Positions 1 to 7,507 of a DNA stretch of 25,941 nucleotides are shown here, in pieces; position 1 is the first letter of the stretch, and every line of letters starts with the position of its first letter. The stretch spans positions 1 to 25,941 of the forward strand of contig CAZRKC010000033.1 in assembly GCA_964600665.1 (NCBI GenBank), written 5' to 3'. The position numbers were made by a program, and so were the translations under genes. The notes beneath the pieces are model-generated. The model had not been told where the DNA came from. It saw only the letters and a list, made by a program, of their open reading frames with translations, and did no database searches. This stretch comes from CAZRKC01 sp964600665 (GTDB taxonomy: Bacteria; Bacillota; SLNR01).

Positions 1-2041
1 GTTCCCGAATCTTGACGGTATGCGGACTGAACCGGCGGTTGAAACCCTCCATGATAAACGGATGCGTGTCATTGTCATTGCGAGCGACCGTAGGGAGCGC
101 GGCAATCTCGTCTTCGGTCATTGCGAGGCCATTCATGGCCGCGGCAATCTCGCCTTTGAGATCGCCACGGGCCTGCGGCCCTCGCGATGACAGAGGGGTG
201 TCATTGCGAGGAGCGCCAGCGACGCGGCAATCTGATTCTTGTCGTCCCCGCGTAGGCGGGGACCCAGCGCTTTGATTATTCCCCGTATCCGGACGCATGG
301 CCAGGCGGGAATCCAGTGTCTTGCCGTCATTGCGAGGAGCGTCAGCGACGCGGCAATCTCTCTGTGGAACTTTGTCATTGCGAGGCGAAGCCGAAGCAAT
401 CTCGTCCTTTGTCTTGACGATTTTTTCGTAGGTCCGGATGACCTCCTCCAATTGCTCCTCATTGATAGCTAGCGGCTTCTCCACGAACACATGTTTCCCT
501 GCCTCCAATGCTTCGCAGACGAACCGTGCGTGAAGATGGTGCCCGACAAGGACGAAAACGGCCTGCACGCCGGGATCGTCCAAAATCTCACGATAGTCGG
601 TGATGGCTTTGCCTGACCCAAACTTTCGTGCTGCATGGGCAGCAGCCGCCCCGTTGATATCCGCCACGACGGCCAGGACCGCCTTTGTCCGGCTAAGCGC
701 GGGCAGCAGTATCGACCGGGCGTAATTCCCCGCCCCAATTACCCCCACACGCACTACGTCATTGCGAGGAGCGTCAGCGACGCGGCAATCTGATCCTTGT
801 CGTCCCCGCGTAGGCGGGGACCCAGCTCTTTGATTACCCCCCGTCTCCGGACTCGTGGCCAGGCGGGAATCCAGATCTTGTTCTTCGCCGTCATTGCGAG
901 GCGAAGCCGTGGCAATCTCGTCTTTTCTACTCGGCCCCGGATACTCAATAATTATTCCCAGCGCCTCCGGATCATGCAGGACGCGACCATAGGCCTTCGC
1001 CGCCTCATCAAGCGTCAGTCGGTGCGTAATCAGCTCCTTCACGCGCAGTTGCCCTGTTCTCATCGCCTCCAGGACCGCCTCGAAGTTCCGCTGCTCCGTC
1101 CACCGCACAAACCCGATGGGATAATCCTGTCCCGCCTGTTCGTACTTCTCATCGTACCGTCCCGGCCCATAAGAGCAAGAGACCTGGAAGGTCAGTTCTT
1201 TTTCGTAGAAATCGCCCCGCCGCAGGTTCAAATCCACCACTCCTACAAGGACGATCCGTCCGCGCTTCCGGCATGCCTGGGCCGCCTGGTGTACGATCTC
1301 GTCTCCCTTGGCTGCCGCGGAGATGATCGCCCCGTCTGCTCCACGGCCGCCCGTCCAAGACAACGCAGCGACCACTGGATCGGTCCCCTTGCCAAGATCT
1401 ACTGTATCCGCCCCAAACGCCTCCGCCAGACGCAAGCGCTTTCCATTGACATCCACGGCCAAGACGGCACAGCCGCTTGCCCGGAGAAATTGAACGGTCA
1501 GGAGCCCCACCAGCCCCAGTCCGAAGACCACAAAGCGCTCTCCCAAGGTCGGCGCCGCCAGGCGCACGCCTTGCAGTGCGATGCTTCCCAGGACCGTGAA
1601 GGCCGCCTCCTCATCCGATACCCGGTCCGGGATCTTCGCGCACAGATTCCTCGGCACACAGACGGCTTCTGCATGCGGCCCGTTACTGGCCACGCGGTCT
1701 CCCGGCTTCAAATCGGCGATGCCTGCGCCCGCCTCCAGGACGACACCCACGTTGCAGTACCCCAGCGGCATCGGCGCGTCGAGCTTGTTGAATACCGCCT
1801 CTACCGTTGGCATCAATCCGTCCGTCCGGATTTTGTCGAGGACCTGCCGGACCTTCTCCGGCTGCTGCCGGGCCTTTTCAATCCAGCCCGCCTTGCCAAA
1901 ATCCACGAGCATCCGCTCCGTGCCTGCAGAGACGAGCGACCGCCGCGAGGCGACCAGGATCTGCCCCCGCCTCGGTCCGGGTGCAGGAACCTCTAAGATT
2001 TCCGTAGCCCCGTTCTTGAGATTCTGCAGGAGTTGCTTCAT
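1..2041 (-). CDS. Bi-domain oxidoreductase (MDR + Gfo/Idh/MocA), 3' end outside window, with two in-frame repeat insertions
   Basis: I translated the minus strand by hand from the ATG at 2041-2039. The frame stays open for 680 codons and leaves the window without a stop. An AGAGGTGGGA ribosome-binding site precedes the ATG. Residues 1 to about 370 are a medium-chain (zinc-type) dehydrogenase domain: N-terminal MKQLLQNLKNGATEILEVP, SLVSAGTERM, LGYCNVGVV, and a Rossmann motif VFGLGLVGLL near 187-196. From about residue 429 a Gfo/Idh/MocA Rossmann domain begins (RVGVIGAGNYA), continuing through FVEKPLAINEEQLEEVI and, at the edge, GFNRRFSPHTVKIRE. Fusions of this type recur in polysaccharide clusters and probably oxidise or reduce a nucleotide-sugar intermediate; the substrate is unknown. 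Residues 374-428 and 546-656 are encoded by palindromic repeats and match neither domain. The second insert falls between a helix and the strand leading to GFNRRF. Whether the protein still folds cannot be judged; it may be a long-lived pseudogene. Confidence 0.8.
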   Translation of the reverse strand, partial: MKQLLQNLKNGATEILEVPAPGPRRGQILVASRRSLVSAGTERMLVDFGKAGWIEKARQQPEKVRQVLDKIRTDGLMPTVEAVFNKLDAPMPLGYCNVGVVLEAGAGIADLKPGDRVASNGPHAEAVCVPRNLCAKIPDRVSDEEAAFTVLGSIALQGVRLAAPTLGERFVVFGLGLVGLLTVQFLRASGCAVLAVDVNGKRLRLAEAFGADTVDLGKGTDPVVAALSWTGGRGADGAIISAAAKGDEIVHQAAQACRKRGRIVLVGVVDLNLRRGDFYEKELTFQVSCSYGPGRYDEKYEQAGQDYPIGFVRWTEQRNFEAVLEAMRTGQLRVKELITHRLTLDEAAKAYGRVLHDPEALGIIIEYPGPSRKDEIATASPRNDGEEQDLDSRLATSPETGGNQRAGSPPTRGRQGSDCRVADAPRNDVVRVGVIGAGNYARSILLPALSRTKAVLAVVADINGAAAAHAARKFGSGKAITDYREILDDPGVQAVFVLVGHHLHARFVCEALEAGKHVFVEKPLAINEEQLEEVIRTYEKIVKTKDEIASASPRNDKVPQRDCRVADAPRNDGKTLDSRLAMRPDTGNNQSAGSPPTRGRQESDCRVAGAPRNDTPLSSRGPQARGDLKGEIAAAMNGLAMTEDEIAALPTVARNDNDTHPFIMEGFNRRFSPHTVKIRE
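74..406 (-). repeat. In-frame palindromic repeat array, insert 2 (333 bp, residues 546-656)
   Basis: This array sits inside the Gfo/Idh/MocA domain, after YEKIVKTK and before NDTHPFIMEGFNRRFSP. It contains six A-type palindromes: 74-107, 117-150, 158-191 (opposite orientation), 200-233, 326-359 and 374-402. One B hairpin lies at 241-264 and one C spacer at about 283-315. The 200-359 block repeats the organisation of insert 1. Outer arms ATTGC/GCAAT (ATCGC/GCGAT in the inverted copy) are shared, while the inner arms differ and stay self-complementary: GGCCAT/ATGGCC in 117-150, GGGCC/GGCCC in 158-191, GCGTC/GACGC in 326-359, GGC/GCC in 374-402. The translation starts DEIASASPRND and ends ARND, as in insert 1. 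Confidence 0.85.
758..922 (-). repeat. In-frame palindromic repeat insert 1 (165 bp, residues 374-428)
   Basis: The insert lies between the end of the dehydrogenase domain (LGIIIEYPGPSRK) and the start of the Gfo/Idh/MocA domain (VRVGVIGAG). It is a composite. Palindrome A at 758-791 has outer arms ATTGC/GCAAT and inner arms GCGTC/GACGC. Hairpin module B at about 799-824 has arms TCCCCGC/GCGGGGA around GTAG. A spacer module C lies at about 845-874. A short A copy is at 890-917 with inner arms GGC/GCC. In the gene's frame it reads DEIATASPRND at one end and DCRVADAPRND at the other, and is hydrophilic throughout. The length is a multiple of three and contains no stop in this frame. Confidence 0.85.
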
Positions 2042-2056
2042 TGGTCCCACCTCTGG

Positions 2057-3364
2057 CTAAAAGGGAAGGGTATCCGGGGTATGGAAATCGACAGGCTGGC
2101 CGTCCAGCGTCAGACGGGTTTCAAGGGATCGATTCAGCACCACAAATTTCTCCGGGTGATAGGCATCGATGAAGCTCCGTACCGCGCGGCTGACCTGGGG
2201 GCGCTCCAGGCCGGCGGCCTTGACCTCCAAAGCCGCGATCCGATCCGCCTGCTCGACAACGAAATCCACCTCACCCCCGGCTTTGCTTCGCCAGAAATGG
2301 ATGGTTGCCGACAATGGCAACCGTTTGTAGAGCTCTGAAAAAACCCAGTTTTCCATCAGGGCGCCCTTGTCGGTCCTCAGGGGGATATCTTCAGAAAAAG
2401 CGTTCAGCAGCTGATTGCGTATCCCATTGTCTACGAAGTATATTTTGGGTGATGCTGTGAGTTCGCGGCGTTTTCCGCCGGCGAAGGGCCGGACCACCTT
2501 GACGATATGGCTCTCCTCGAGGATTTCCACATAGGCATGGATCGTGCCCGCATCCACGTGGCAAATCGAAGCCAGTTCTGAGAAATTCGCCAGATTGCCG
2601 ATTTGACCGGCCAGCAGCGAAAGGAGTTTCCGGAAAACATCCACGCGCTTGATCCGGAAGAGATCCGAAGCGTCTCTCAGAATCAGGGCTTCGGTCAGAT
2701 CGGAAAGAAGGCGGACACGATCCGGTTCCGTAGGGGCGAGATAAATGGCGGGATAGCTCCCGTGGATCATCTGCCGGGAGAAAATTGTCTCACTGAGGTG
2801 TCTGGCGGCGACCGGATTGGCTGGGCTTTCCCGCCGCATCAATTCCTTCAGGCTGAAGGGGAGCAGCCGCAACCGGTCCGCCCTGCCCGCCAGGGATTCT
2901 CGCGTCTTGCCGATCAGGTGGAATGAGGACGATCCGGTGACAAGAAGGGGCATGCCCAGCCTGGCGTCCACCAGTCCCTTCACGAAAATCCCGGCGTCGG
3001 TCAGATGCTGCGCTTCATCCAGAAAAAGGGCCCTGATGAAGGGGTATCGGTCGCGCAGCAGCGAAACCAGATCGATGGCCGCGCCGAGGGCTGAACGTAG
3101 CAGAGGATCTTCCAGATTGAGATAAAGGATGTGGGGCGCACGGGATTGAAGAAGCCGCCACGCAAGGGTTGATTTCCCGGATTGGCGGGGGCCGACCACG
3201 AGGAGCGCCCGATCGTTCTGGAGCTCTACCGGTTCCGCCTCGCGCAAGACGTAACGCTCTGGAAGAAGGCGGCGAATCAGGGTGTCAGCCTGATCCGGCT
3301 GTGTCAGCCAGGGGTTGTACTGCAAAATCCGGTTTTGGACATCGCTATTCAGCATGGGTTGCAT
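2057..3364 (-). CDS. AAA+ family ATPase with C-terminal DUF4143 domain
   Basis: This 435-residue protein starts at an ATG at 3364. A Walker A motif, GPRQSGKST, is at residues 58-66. A Walker B motif, LFLDEAQ, is at about 113-119, and a sensor-like TGSSSF follows near 143-148. The C-terminal part has GGEVDFVVEQ from about 363 and ALEVKA about 15 residues later. That E-V-D ... E-V-K arrangement is typical of the DUF4143 region and resembles a PD-(D/E)XK nuclease fold. Proteins of this architecture are common, sporadically distributed accessory genes of unclear function. It is not a polysaccharide enzyme. It lies between a fragment of a bi-domain oxidoreductase gene (3401-3523) and an intact start of a related gene (2041), so it looks like an intruder or the product of recombination. 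It is GC-rich like its left neighbour. Confidence 0.88.
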   Translation of the reverse strand: MQPMLNSDVQNRILQYNPWLTQPDQADTLIRRLLPERYVLREAEPVELQNDRALLVVGPRQSGKSTLAWRLLQSRAPHILYLNLEDPLLRSALGAAIDLVSLLRDRYPFIRALFLDEAQHLTDAGIFVKGLVDARLGMPLLVTGSSSFHLIGKTRESLAGRADRLRLLPFSLKELMRRESPANPVAARHLSETIFSRQMIHGSYPAIYLAPTEPDRVRLLSDLTEALILRDASDLFRIKRVDVFRKLLSLLAGQIGNLANFSELASICHVDAGTIHAYVEILEESHIVKVVRPFAGGKRRELTASPKIYFVDNGIRNQLLNAFSEDIPLRTDKGALMENWVFSELYKRLPLSATIHFWRSKAGGEVDFVVEQADRIAALEVKAAGLERPQVSRAVRSFIDAYHPEKFVVLNRSLETRLTLDGQPVDFHTPDTLPF

Positions 3365-3400
3365 TTATCATGGCTAATAATGACTGTCAATCGTAATCAG

Positions 3401-3523
3401 ACCGGATATAAGGGTAGAGGTGCGTGACGAACGGATCAGGATCTGGCCTCGCCCCACCCCCGGTACTGGCACCTCCATCATTTCCGTGGCGCCGTTTCTA
3501 AAGTTTTGCAGGATTTGTTTCCT
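3401..3523 (-). pseudogene. N-terminal remnant of a second bi-domain oxidoreductase gene
   Basis: Read leftward from 3523, the frame gives RKQILQNFRNGATEMMEVP, then PGVGRGQILIRSSR. This is clearly homologous to the start of the gene at 2041 (MKQLLQNLKNGATEILEVP, PGPRRGQILVASRR). Similarity fades after about 35 residues, and a stop follows the sequence SGLITIDSHY close to the ATPase start. No ATG, GTG or TTG lies at the position of the family's N-terminus; the codon there is CTC. The fragment differs from the intact copy at about a third of positions, so it is a diverged paralogue and not a recent target duplication. It sits directly after the stop of the CapK-like gene. Confidence 0.75.
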
Positions 3524-3535
3524 GAGTCCGAATTT

Positions 3536-4873
3536 TTATTGAACTTTTAGAGTTACCTTTCCTGCAGCAGAGAGGATAGGCTTTTCTACGATCTCGAGTT
3601 GAATATCCATATCCAACCCTGAATCATCAAACCACTCAGAAAACACAAACCCTGGCGGCGATTTATCCTTGAGAGTTACGAGGAGAGTCATCTCCCCGTC
3701 CCTTACTTGACGAACCTGAATAAACTTCGCGATGTCGAATAGGCGGTGGTGTCGTCCAAAAAGGAGGGCGGTCAATGGAATCTTGGCACTATGGCGGTCC
3801 AGGACAAACTCCCCTAATCGGCCGGAGCGAATGCGGAAAGAAACGAGAAGCCCATCATGCATCTCTACGGGTTCAACGTCATCACCCGTATCATAGCGAA
3901 TGAAGGGCGATGCGAAATTCCCATACGATGTTCCGATCAGTCGCCACCCTCCCGTTTCTTCGTTGGGAGTGACCTCACAATACCCATATGTCTGAAAAGG
4001 ATGGTAAATGTACTTCTCGTCTTTCTCCCATGCCAATATTGCGCGTTCTGTGTGACCATACCAAGAAACCGAGGGGATACCAAAAACAGACTCAATCCGA
4101 TCACGATAGATCGGCGCCGGGAACTCTGATCCTAAGAATGCACCTTTCAATGTACACCGTAATCTTTCGACCACATCCGGTGCCTGCTGCTCACAATTAT
4201 CGGCGAATTCAGCCAAAGCACTGGGGTATCCATGCAGGTAAGAAAATACCTCATTCTTTGTGATTTTTCGCAACTCAGGCAAGAGATCACCGAATCCTTT
4301 GTATACATTAATCGTATAGCTGTGACGCAGACCATCGTACACGAGAGATTTTTCGCCCAGATTACGTCCGCCAAATATCAATTTGAGCATGGATTGCCTA
4401 TAACCGAGCTTCGCCCAAATCGTGTGCATATGCGCCCACTCGATCGGAATCAATTGAGGGGTAATATAAAAATCTAACGGTGATCCCGACGACCCTCCCG
4501 TGTTTGCTATGTAATGTCCAGGTATCTTGTAAGATCTGTTCTCCAGGGGAGCTGACCTGAGCATATCTTTTGTAATAATTGGTAATTCTGCAATGTCTGA
4601 AAAATTACGGACATCGTTTGGTGCTAATCCGAGACTAGCATAAAGTTCTCTGTAAAAAGGTATGCGCATGGCTTCATGCAGTAATTTTTTAAATTTTGAA
4701 ACGATAAAGGCCTCTTTTTGCGGAACATCTAACTTTTCAAAGATGTCAATCGTCTGAAAATGTTGTACGTATGGTCGTCCGATTCCTGGCCGAAATCGAT
4801 AAGGGATATGAGATAATAAGGATCCTACGGGCTTTGGAGTGTCTTGAAGTAATGACTTAAGATACGGAATCAT
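3536..4873 (-). CDS. CapK/PaaK-like adenylate-forming enzyme (phenylacetate-CoA ligase family)
   Basis: This 445-residue protein starts at an ATG at 4873. The adenylate-forming phosphate-binding motif NTGGSSGSPL is at about 124-133, and a later SWYGHTER segment fits the second conserved block of the PaaK/CapK family. The helical N-terminus with YRELYASLGL is also usual for it. Members inside capsule and O-antigen loci are often annotated CapK and are presumed to activate a small carboxylic acid, perhaps for decoration of a sugar; the true substrate is unknown. No acyl-carrier protein or dedicated acyltransferase is visible in the window. The gene is leftward, about 70 bp after the GT2 gene at 4942-5850, and is followed by the oxidoreductase fragment. 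Confidence 0.82.
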   Translation of the reverse strand: MIPYLKSLLQDTPKPVGSLLSHIPYRFRPGIGRPYVQHFQTIDIFEKLDVPQKEAFIVSKFKKLLHEAMRIPFYRELYASLGLAPNDVRNFSDIAELPIITKDMLRSAPLENRSYKIPGHYIANTGGSSGSPLDFYITPQLIPIEWAHMHTIWAKLGYRQSMLKLIFGGRNLGEKSLVYDGLRHSYTINVYKGFGDLLPELRKITKNEVFSYLHGYPSALAEFADNCEQQAPDVVERLRCTLKGAFLGSEFPAPIYRDRIESVFGIPSVSWYGHTERAILAWEKDEKYIYHPFQTYGYCEVTPNEETGGWRLIGTSYGNFASPFIRYDTGDDVEPVEMHDGLLVSFRIRSGRLGEFVLDRHSAKIPLTALLFGRHHRLFDIAKFIQVRQVRDGEMTLLVTLKDKSPPGFVFSEWFDDSGLDMDIQLEIVEKPILSAAGKVTLKVQ

Positions 4874-4941
4874 TGTGCGATGATTCTATAAGGTTGCATC
4901 CGTATTTTATGTTTTTGAAAACTGTGCCAGATTGTTATTTG

Positions 4942-5850
4942 TCATGGCAGCTCTGGACAAACCATTTTCTGCAAAGGTGATTCTAAGATGCGTGGGTCGT
5001 AATCTCCATGAGGTGCCTTGGGAACAGAGGGGATCCTTCCAGTTGTTTCTATCTCGCGACTTTTGATTTCTACCATACGCCGTACTTCCACACGCATCCT
5101 AGCCCATGTCAAGCCAGTTCTCCCGCTACGCCATGCCCCACGTAGTATGACTTCGTGCAACCACTGTAAAAGGTAGCGCAAGGGGATATGGAAGAAAAGT
5201 TTTATGAAAAACATTCTCCGCTCTAGAGAATTACCAAAAAGCTTTGGGTTAGCTGAAAGCGAGGCTCCTCGAGCATTTTCAATAGCGCGCATTGTGGTGT
5301 AACGATTCTGTTTGTCACACCAATGATGCAAATCCCGACTGTCGAGATGCTCCATGATTCTTTTTAGTTTTCCGACCGATCCATCCACCAAAGGATGTTC
5401 GTTCACGATCACATCCGAAAACCGACACTTACCAGTGCGCCACAGACGCAAGACGGGCGCAAGAACATGAAGAGGTTGGCCCATGAACCACAGGCGGCGG
5501 TCCATCTCGTAACCCACATGCTGATGACGTCCCTCAAGCAGCGCCCTGATTTCACTTTTGAGTTCCGGCGATAACCTTTCATCGGGATCCAATTTGAATG
5601 TCCATGCCGTCTTAATCGGCAGCCTTTCCAGAGCGAAGTTCCACTGGTCGCCGAAATTGGCGAAAGGACGCTGGACAATTTTAACACCATGCTCCAGTGC
5701 AATGTCCACGGTGCGATCAGTGCTGAGGCTGTCAACAATGAATATCTCCTCTGCCCATTCTTTAACGTTTTCAATCGCACCCGGCAAATGGTACTCTTCG
5801 TTAAGTGTTAGCATAATGACTGTAATAGGCAGAGATGGCAAAGACTTCAC
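4942..5850 (-). CDS. Glycosyltransferase family 2 (WaaE/KdtX-like)
   Basis: The start is a GTG at 5850, giving 302 residues. The N-terminal GT-A fold shows ITVIMLTLNEE at 9-19, VDSLSTDRT near 39-47 and the metal-binding DPDE at 88-91. The middle region with LWFMGQPLHV and the C-terminal HIPLRYLLQWLHE hydrophobic stretch are typical of the WaaE/KdtX-type branch, whose members add sugars to LPS core or assemble exopolysaccharides at the inner face of the cytoplasmic membrane. The donor and acceptor cannot be told from sequence. It lies between the CapK-like gene and the GMC oxidoreductase, with gaps of about 70 and 90 bp. Confidence 0.87.
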   Translation of the reverse strand: MKSLPSLPITVIMLTLNEEYHLPGAIENVKEWAEEIFIVDSLSTDRTVDIALEHGVKIVQRPFANFGDQWNFALERLPIKTAWTFKLDPDERLSPELKSEIRALLEGRHQHVGYEMDRRLWFMGQPLHVLAPVLRLWRTGKCRFSDVIVNEHPLVDGSVGKLKRIMEHLDSRDLHHWCDKQNRYTTMRAIENARGASLSANPKLFGNSLERRMFFIKLFFHIPLRYLLQWLHEVILRGAWRSGRTGLTWARMRVEVRRMVEIKSREIETTGRIPSVPKAPHGDYDPRILESPLQKMVCPELP

Positions 5851-5943
5851 TTTAATTAGCTTCTCATGACAAGTTTATGCTGAATAATGGTGGCTTTGGC
5901 ATTGGGGGAGAACGATCGAAAGCAGGGGGAAAAGTTATTTTGA

Positions 5944-7506
5944 TCATTCCTCTATTAGGAGTTTTTCTGAGAGCGCTTCCGTTAAACAAAGCAATGTAAA
6001 CGTTGGATTTGCCGAGCCAACTCGCGGCAAGACGCCGGTGCTTGCAACCCATAAATTCCGCAGACCCCGCACCTTAAGATCAAAGTCAACAACAGCGTCG
6101 AAATCATCACCCATCCGACATGTACCGACAGGATGATAAGCGTCATAAGGTTTCTCAGCCTCGTAATCTATTTTTAGCGGCTGCAATTCAGGCAATCCTT
6201 TTGTTCCCCCTGGCCATATACTAATGATGCGGGCAACTGCTGCTTTGATTGCTTTCATATCAACATCGGTTATACGCCACTGGATGGATACTTTACGGCG
6301 CCCGTATATGTCTTTTCCCTTGCCAAGAAATATTCTATTGTTCATATCTGGTTTTTGCTCAACGTCTAATTGGAAATGAGCTTTTGTGCCCGCTGGAATG
6401 TACAAAGTATTTTTCATAAATCTTTTATATGCCAGGGAAAATAAACCGGCGATGCCCTTGGATAGTTGGCTGCACGTTATTTTGGGCAAGCGCTTTCTTT
6501 GAAATGATAAGAGAACCTCCTTTGCCAAAGCAAAAGCTGGATACTCGTTTTCAAAAATAAAATGAGAAAACGCTTTGGGGACACCGAAAGGGGCTTTCGA
6601 ATCGATGAAACGAAATCCACGCATACAGCCTTTGGTAAAATGAGGGGCGAATAATTGTGATGTCCTTTCTAACCACGGTTCTGTAACATTTGCTATCTTC
6701 ATGGAGAGATGATCGGAAAGACAAACACCAAGTGAATTTGATCCGCTTATCACTTTATGAGGATAACATTCTTCTATTTCGAGAAGCAAACGAGTCGATT
6801 CAATCGTACCTGCCGCTATGACGTAACGATTGGCGGTAACCGTTATCTTTTTGCCGTTACGTGCGACGGCTTCTAAGCTTTGGATGCGAGAAGATGATGA
6901 CCCAGCTGATATAATATTCCACGAGGAAACAACCGCGTTCACGTATAGTCGTAATAGGGAATCCTTGCATTCCTTTTTCGTAAGCAGATGAGCAAAGTTT
7001 TTATGCCTAAATGGTAAATGAATCCCTGAAAATGAATCTAAACCTGCCTGAGCTAATATTTTGTAAGCGTTTCCCAAGTCTTTTTGAGCATCCTTTGAAA
7101 AATCTACATTTTTCAGACTTAGTAAACCAAGTACTTCATCTGATTTCTCATTAACGCGCCTAACGATATTCTCCCACGTATTAAAATTATCTGCCCCCGA
7201 CATCGGAAGGTCATAAGTCAAATGGGGAATAAGTAATCCACCCCACGTTGCAGTTGTACCACCCACTCCGAATGCGCGGCCTTTCGTTGCACCGGAGTAT
7301 ATATGATCGGTAAATTCTGCTTCAAATCCAACCGCCGTGTCCTCGCGGCAAGTATAATCACCTGCTTCTACTAAGGCGACATCCTTGCCGTGAGATGCTA
7401 ACCGGACCGCTAAATATATACCCGCGGCACCTGCCCCTATTATGCAAATGTCACATTTTACATCATTTGTTATACGGGATGACGATAGAAGGTTAATTAC
7501 ATTCAT
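5944..7506 (-). CDS. GMC-family FAD-dependent oxidoreductase
   Basis: This 520-residue protein starts at an ATG at 7506. The FAD-binding Rossmann motif is at the N-terminus (CDICIIGAGAAGIYLAVRLA, residues 19-38), followed by the ribose-binding glutamate in LVEAG. The C-terminus carries the GMC signature: HPVGTCRMG at about 458-466 and GSANPTFTL at about 497-505, with the His and Asn residues expected at the substrate site. GMC enzymes oxidise alcohol groups. In a polysaccharide locus the substrate could be a sugar hydroxyl on a nucleotide- or lipid-linked intermediate, but that is inference. The stop of the AKR gene is one base from its ATG, so the two are almost certainly co-translated. Confidence 0.9.
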   Translation of the reverse strand: MNVINLLSSSRITNDVKCDICIIGAGAAGIYLAVRLASHGKDVALVEAGDYTCREDTAVGFEAEFTDHIYSGATKGRAFGVGGTTATWGGLLIPHLTYDLPMSGADNFNTWENIVRRVNEKSDEVLGLLSLKNVDFSKDAQKDLGNAYKILAQAGLDSFSGIHLPFRHKNFAHLLTKKECKDSLLRLYVNAVVSSWNIISAGSSSSRIQSLEAVARNGKKITVTANRYVIAAGTIESTRLLLEIEECYPHKVISGSNSLGVCLSDHLSMKIANVTEPWLERTSQLFAPHFTKGCMRGFRFIDSKAPFGVPKAFSHFIFENEYPAFALAKEVLLSFQRKRLPKITCSQLSKGIAGLFSLAYKRFMKNTLYIPAGTKAHFQLDVEQKPDMNNRIFLGKGKDIYGRRKVSIQWRITDVDMKAIKAAVARIISIWPGGTKGLPELQPLKIDYEAEKPYDAYHPVGTCRMGDDFDAVVDFDLKVRGLRNLWVASTGVLPRVGSANPTFTLLCLTEALSEKLLIEE

Positions 7507-7507
7507 T

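Noticed and set aside
74..402. CRISPR array from the evenly occurring ATTGCGAGG repeats
   Set aside because: Spacing is irregular, orientation is mixed, and the intervening sequence is itself repeated (B and C modules), unlike unique spacers; no cas genes are present.
12..948. Several short frames giving peptides such as SPRRRGPS or AASLALLAMT
   Set aside because: These are alternative-frame readings of the palindromic repeats and not genes.
797..1996. A 399-codon rightward open frame opposite the oxidoreductase gene
   Set aside because: Its translation has no recognisable domain and is rich in R, H and P, and the opposite strand encodes clear conserved dehydrogenase motifs throughout; it is a GC-rich shadow frame.
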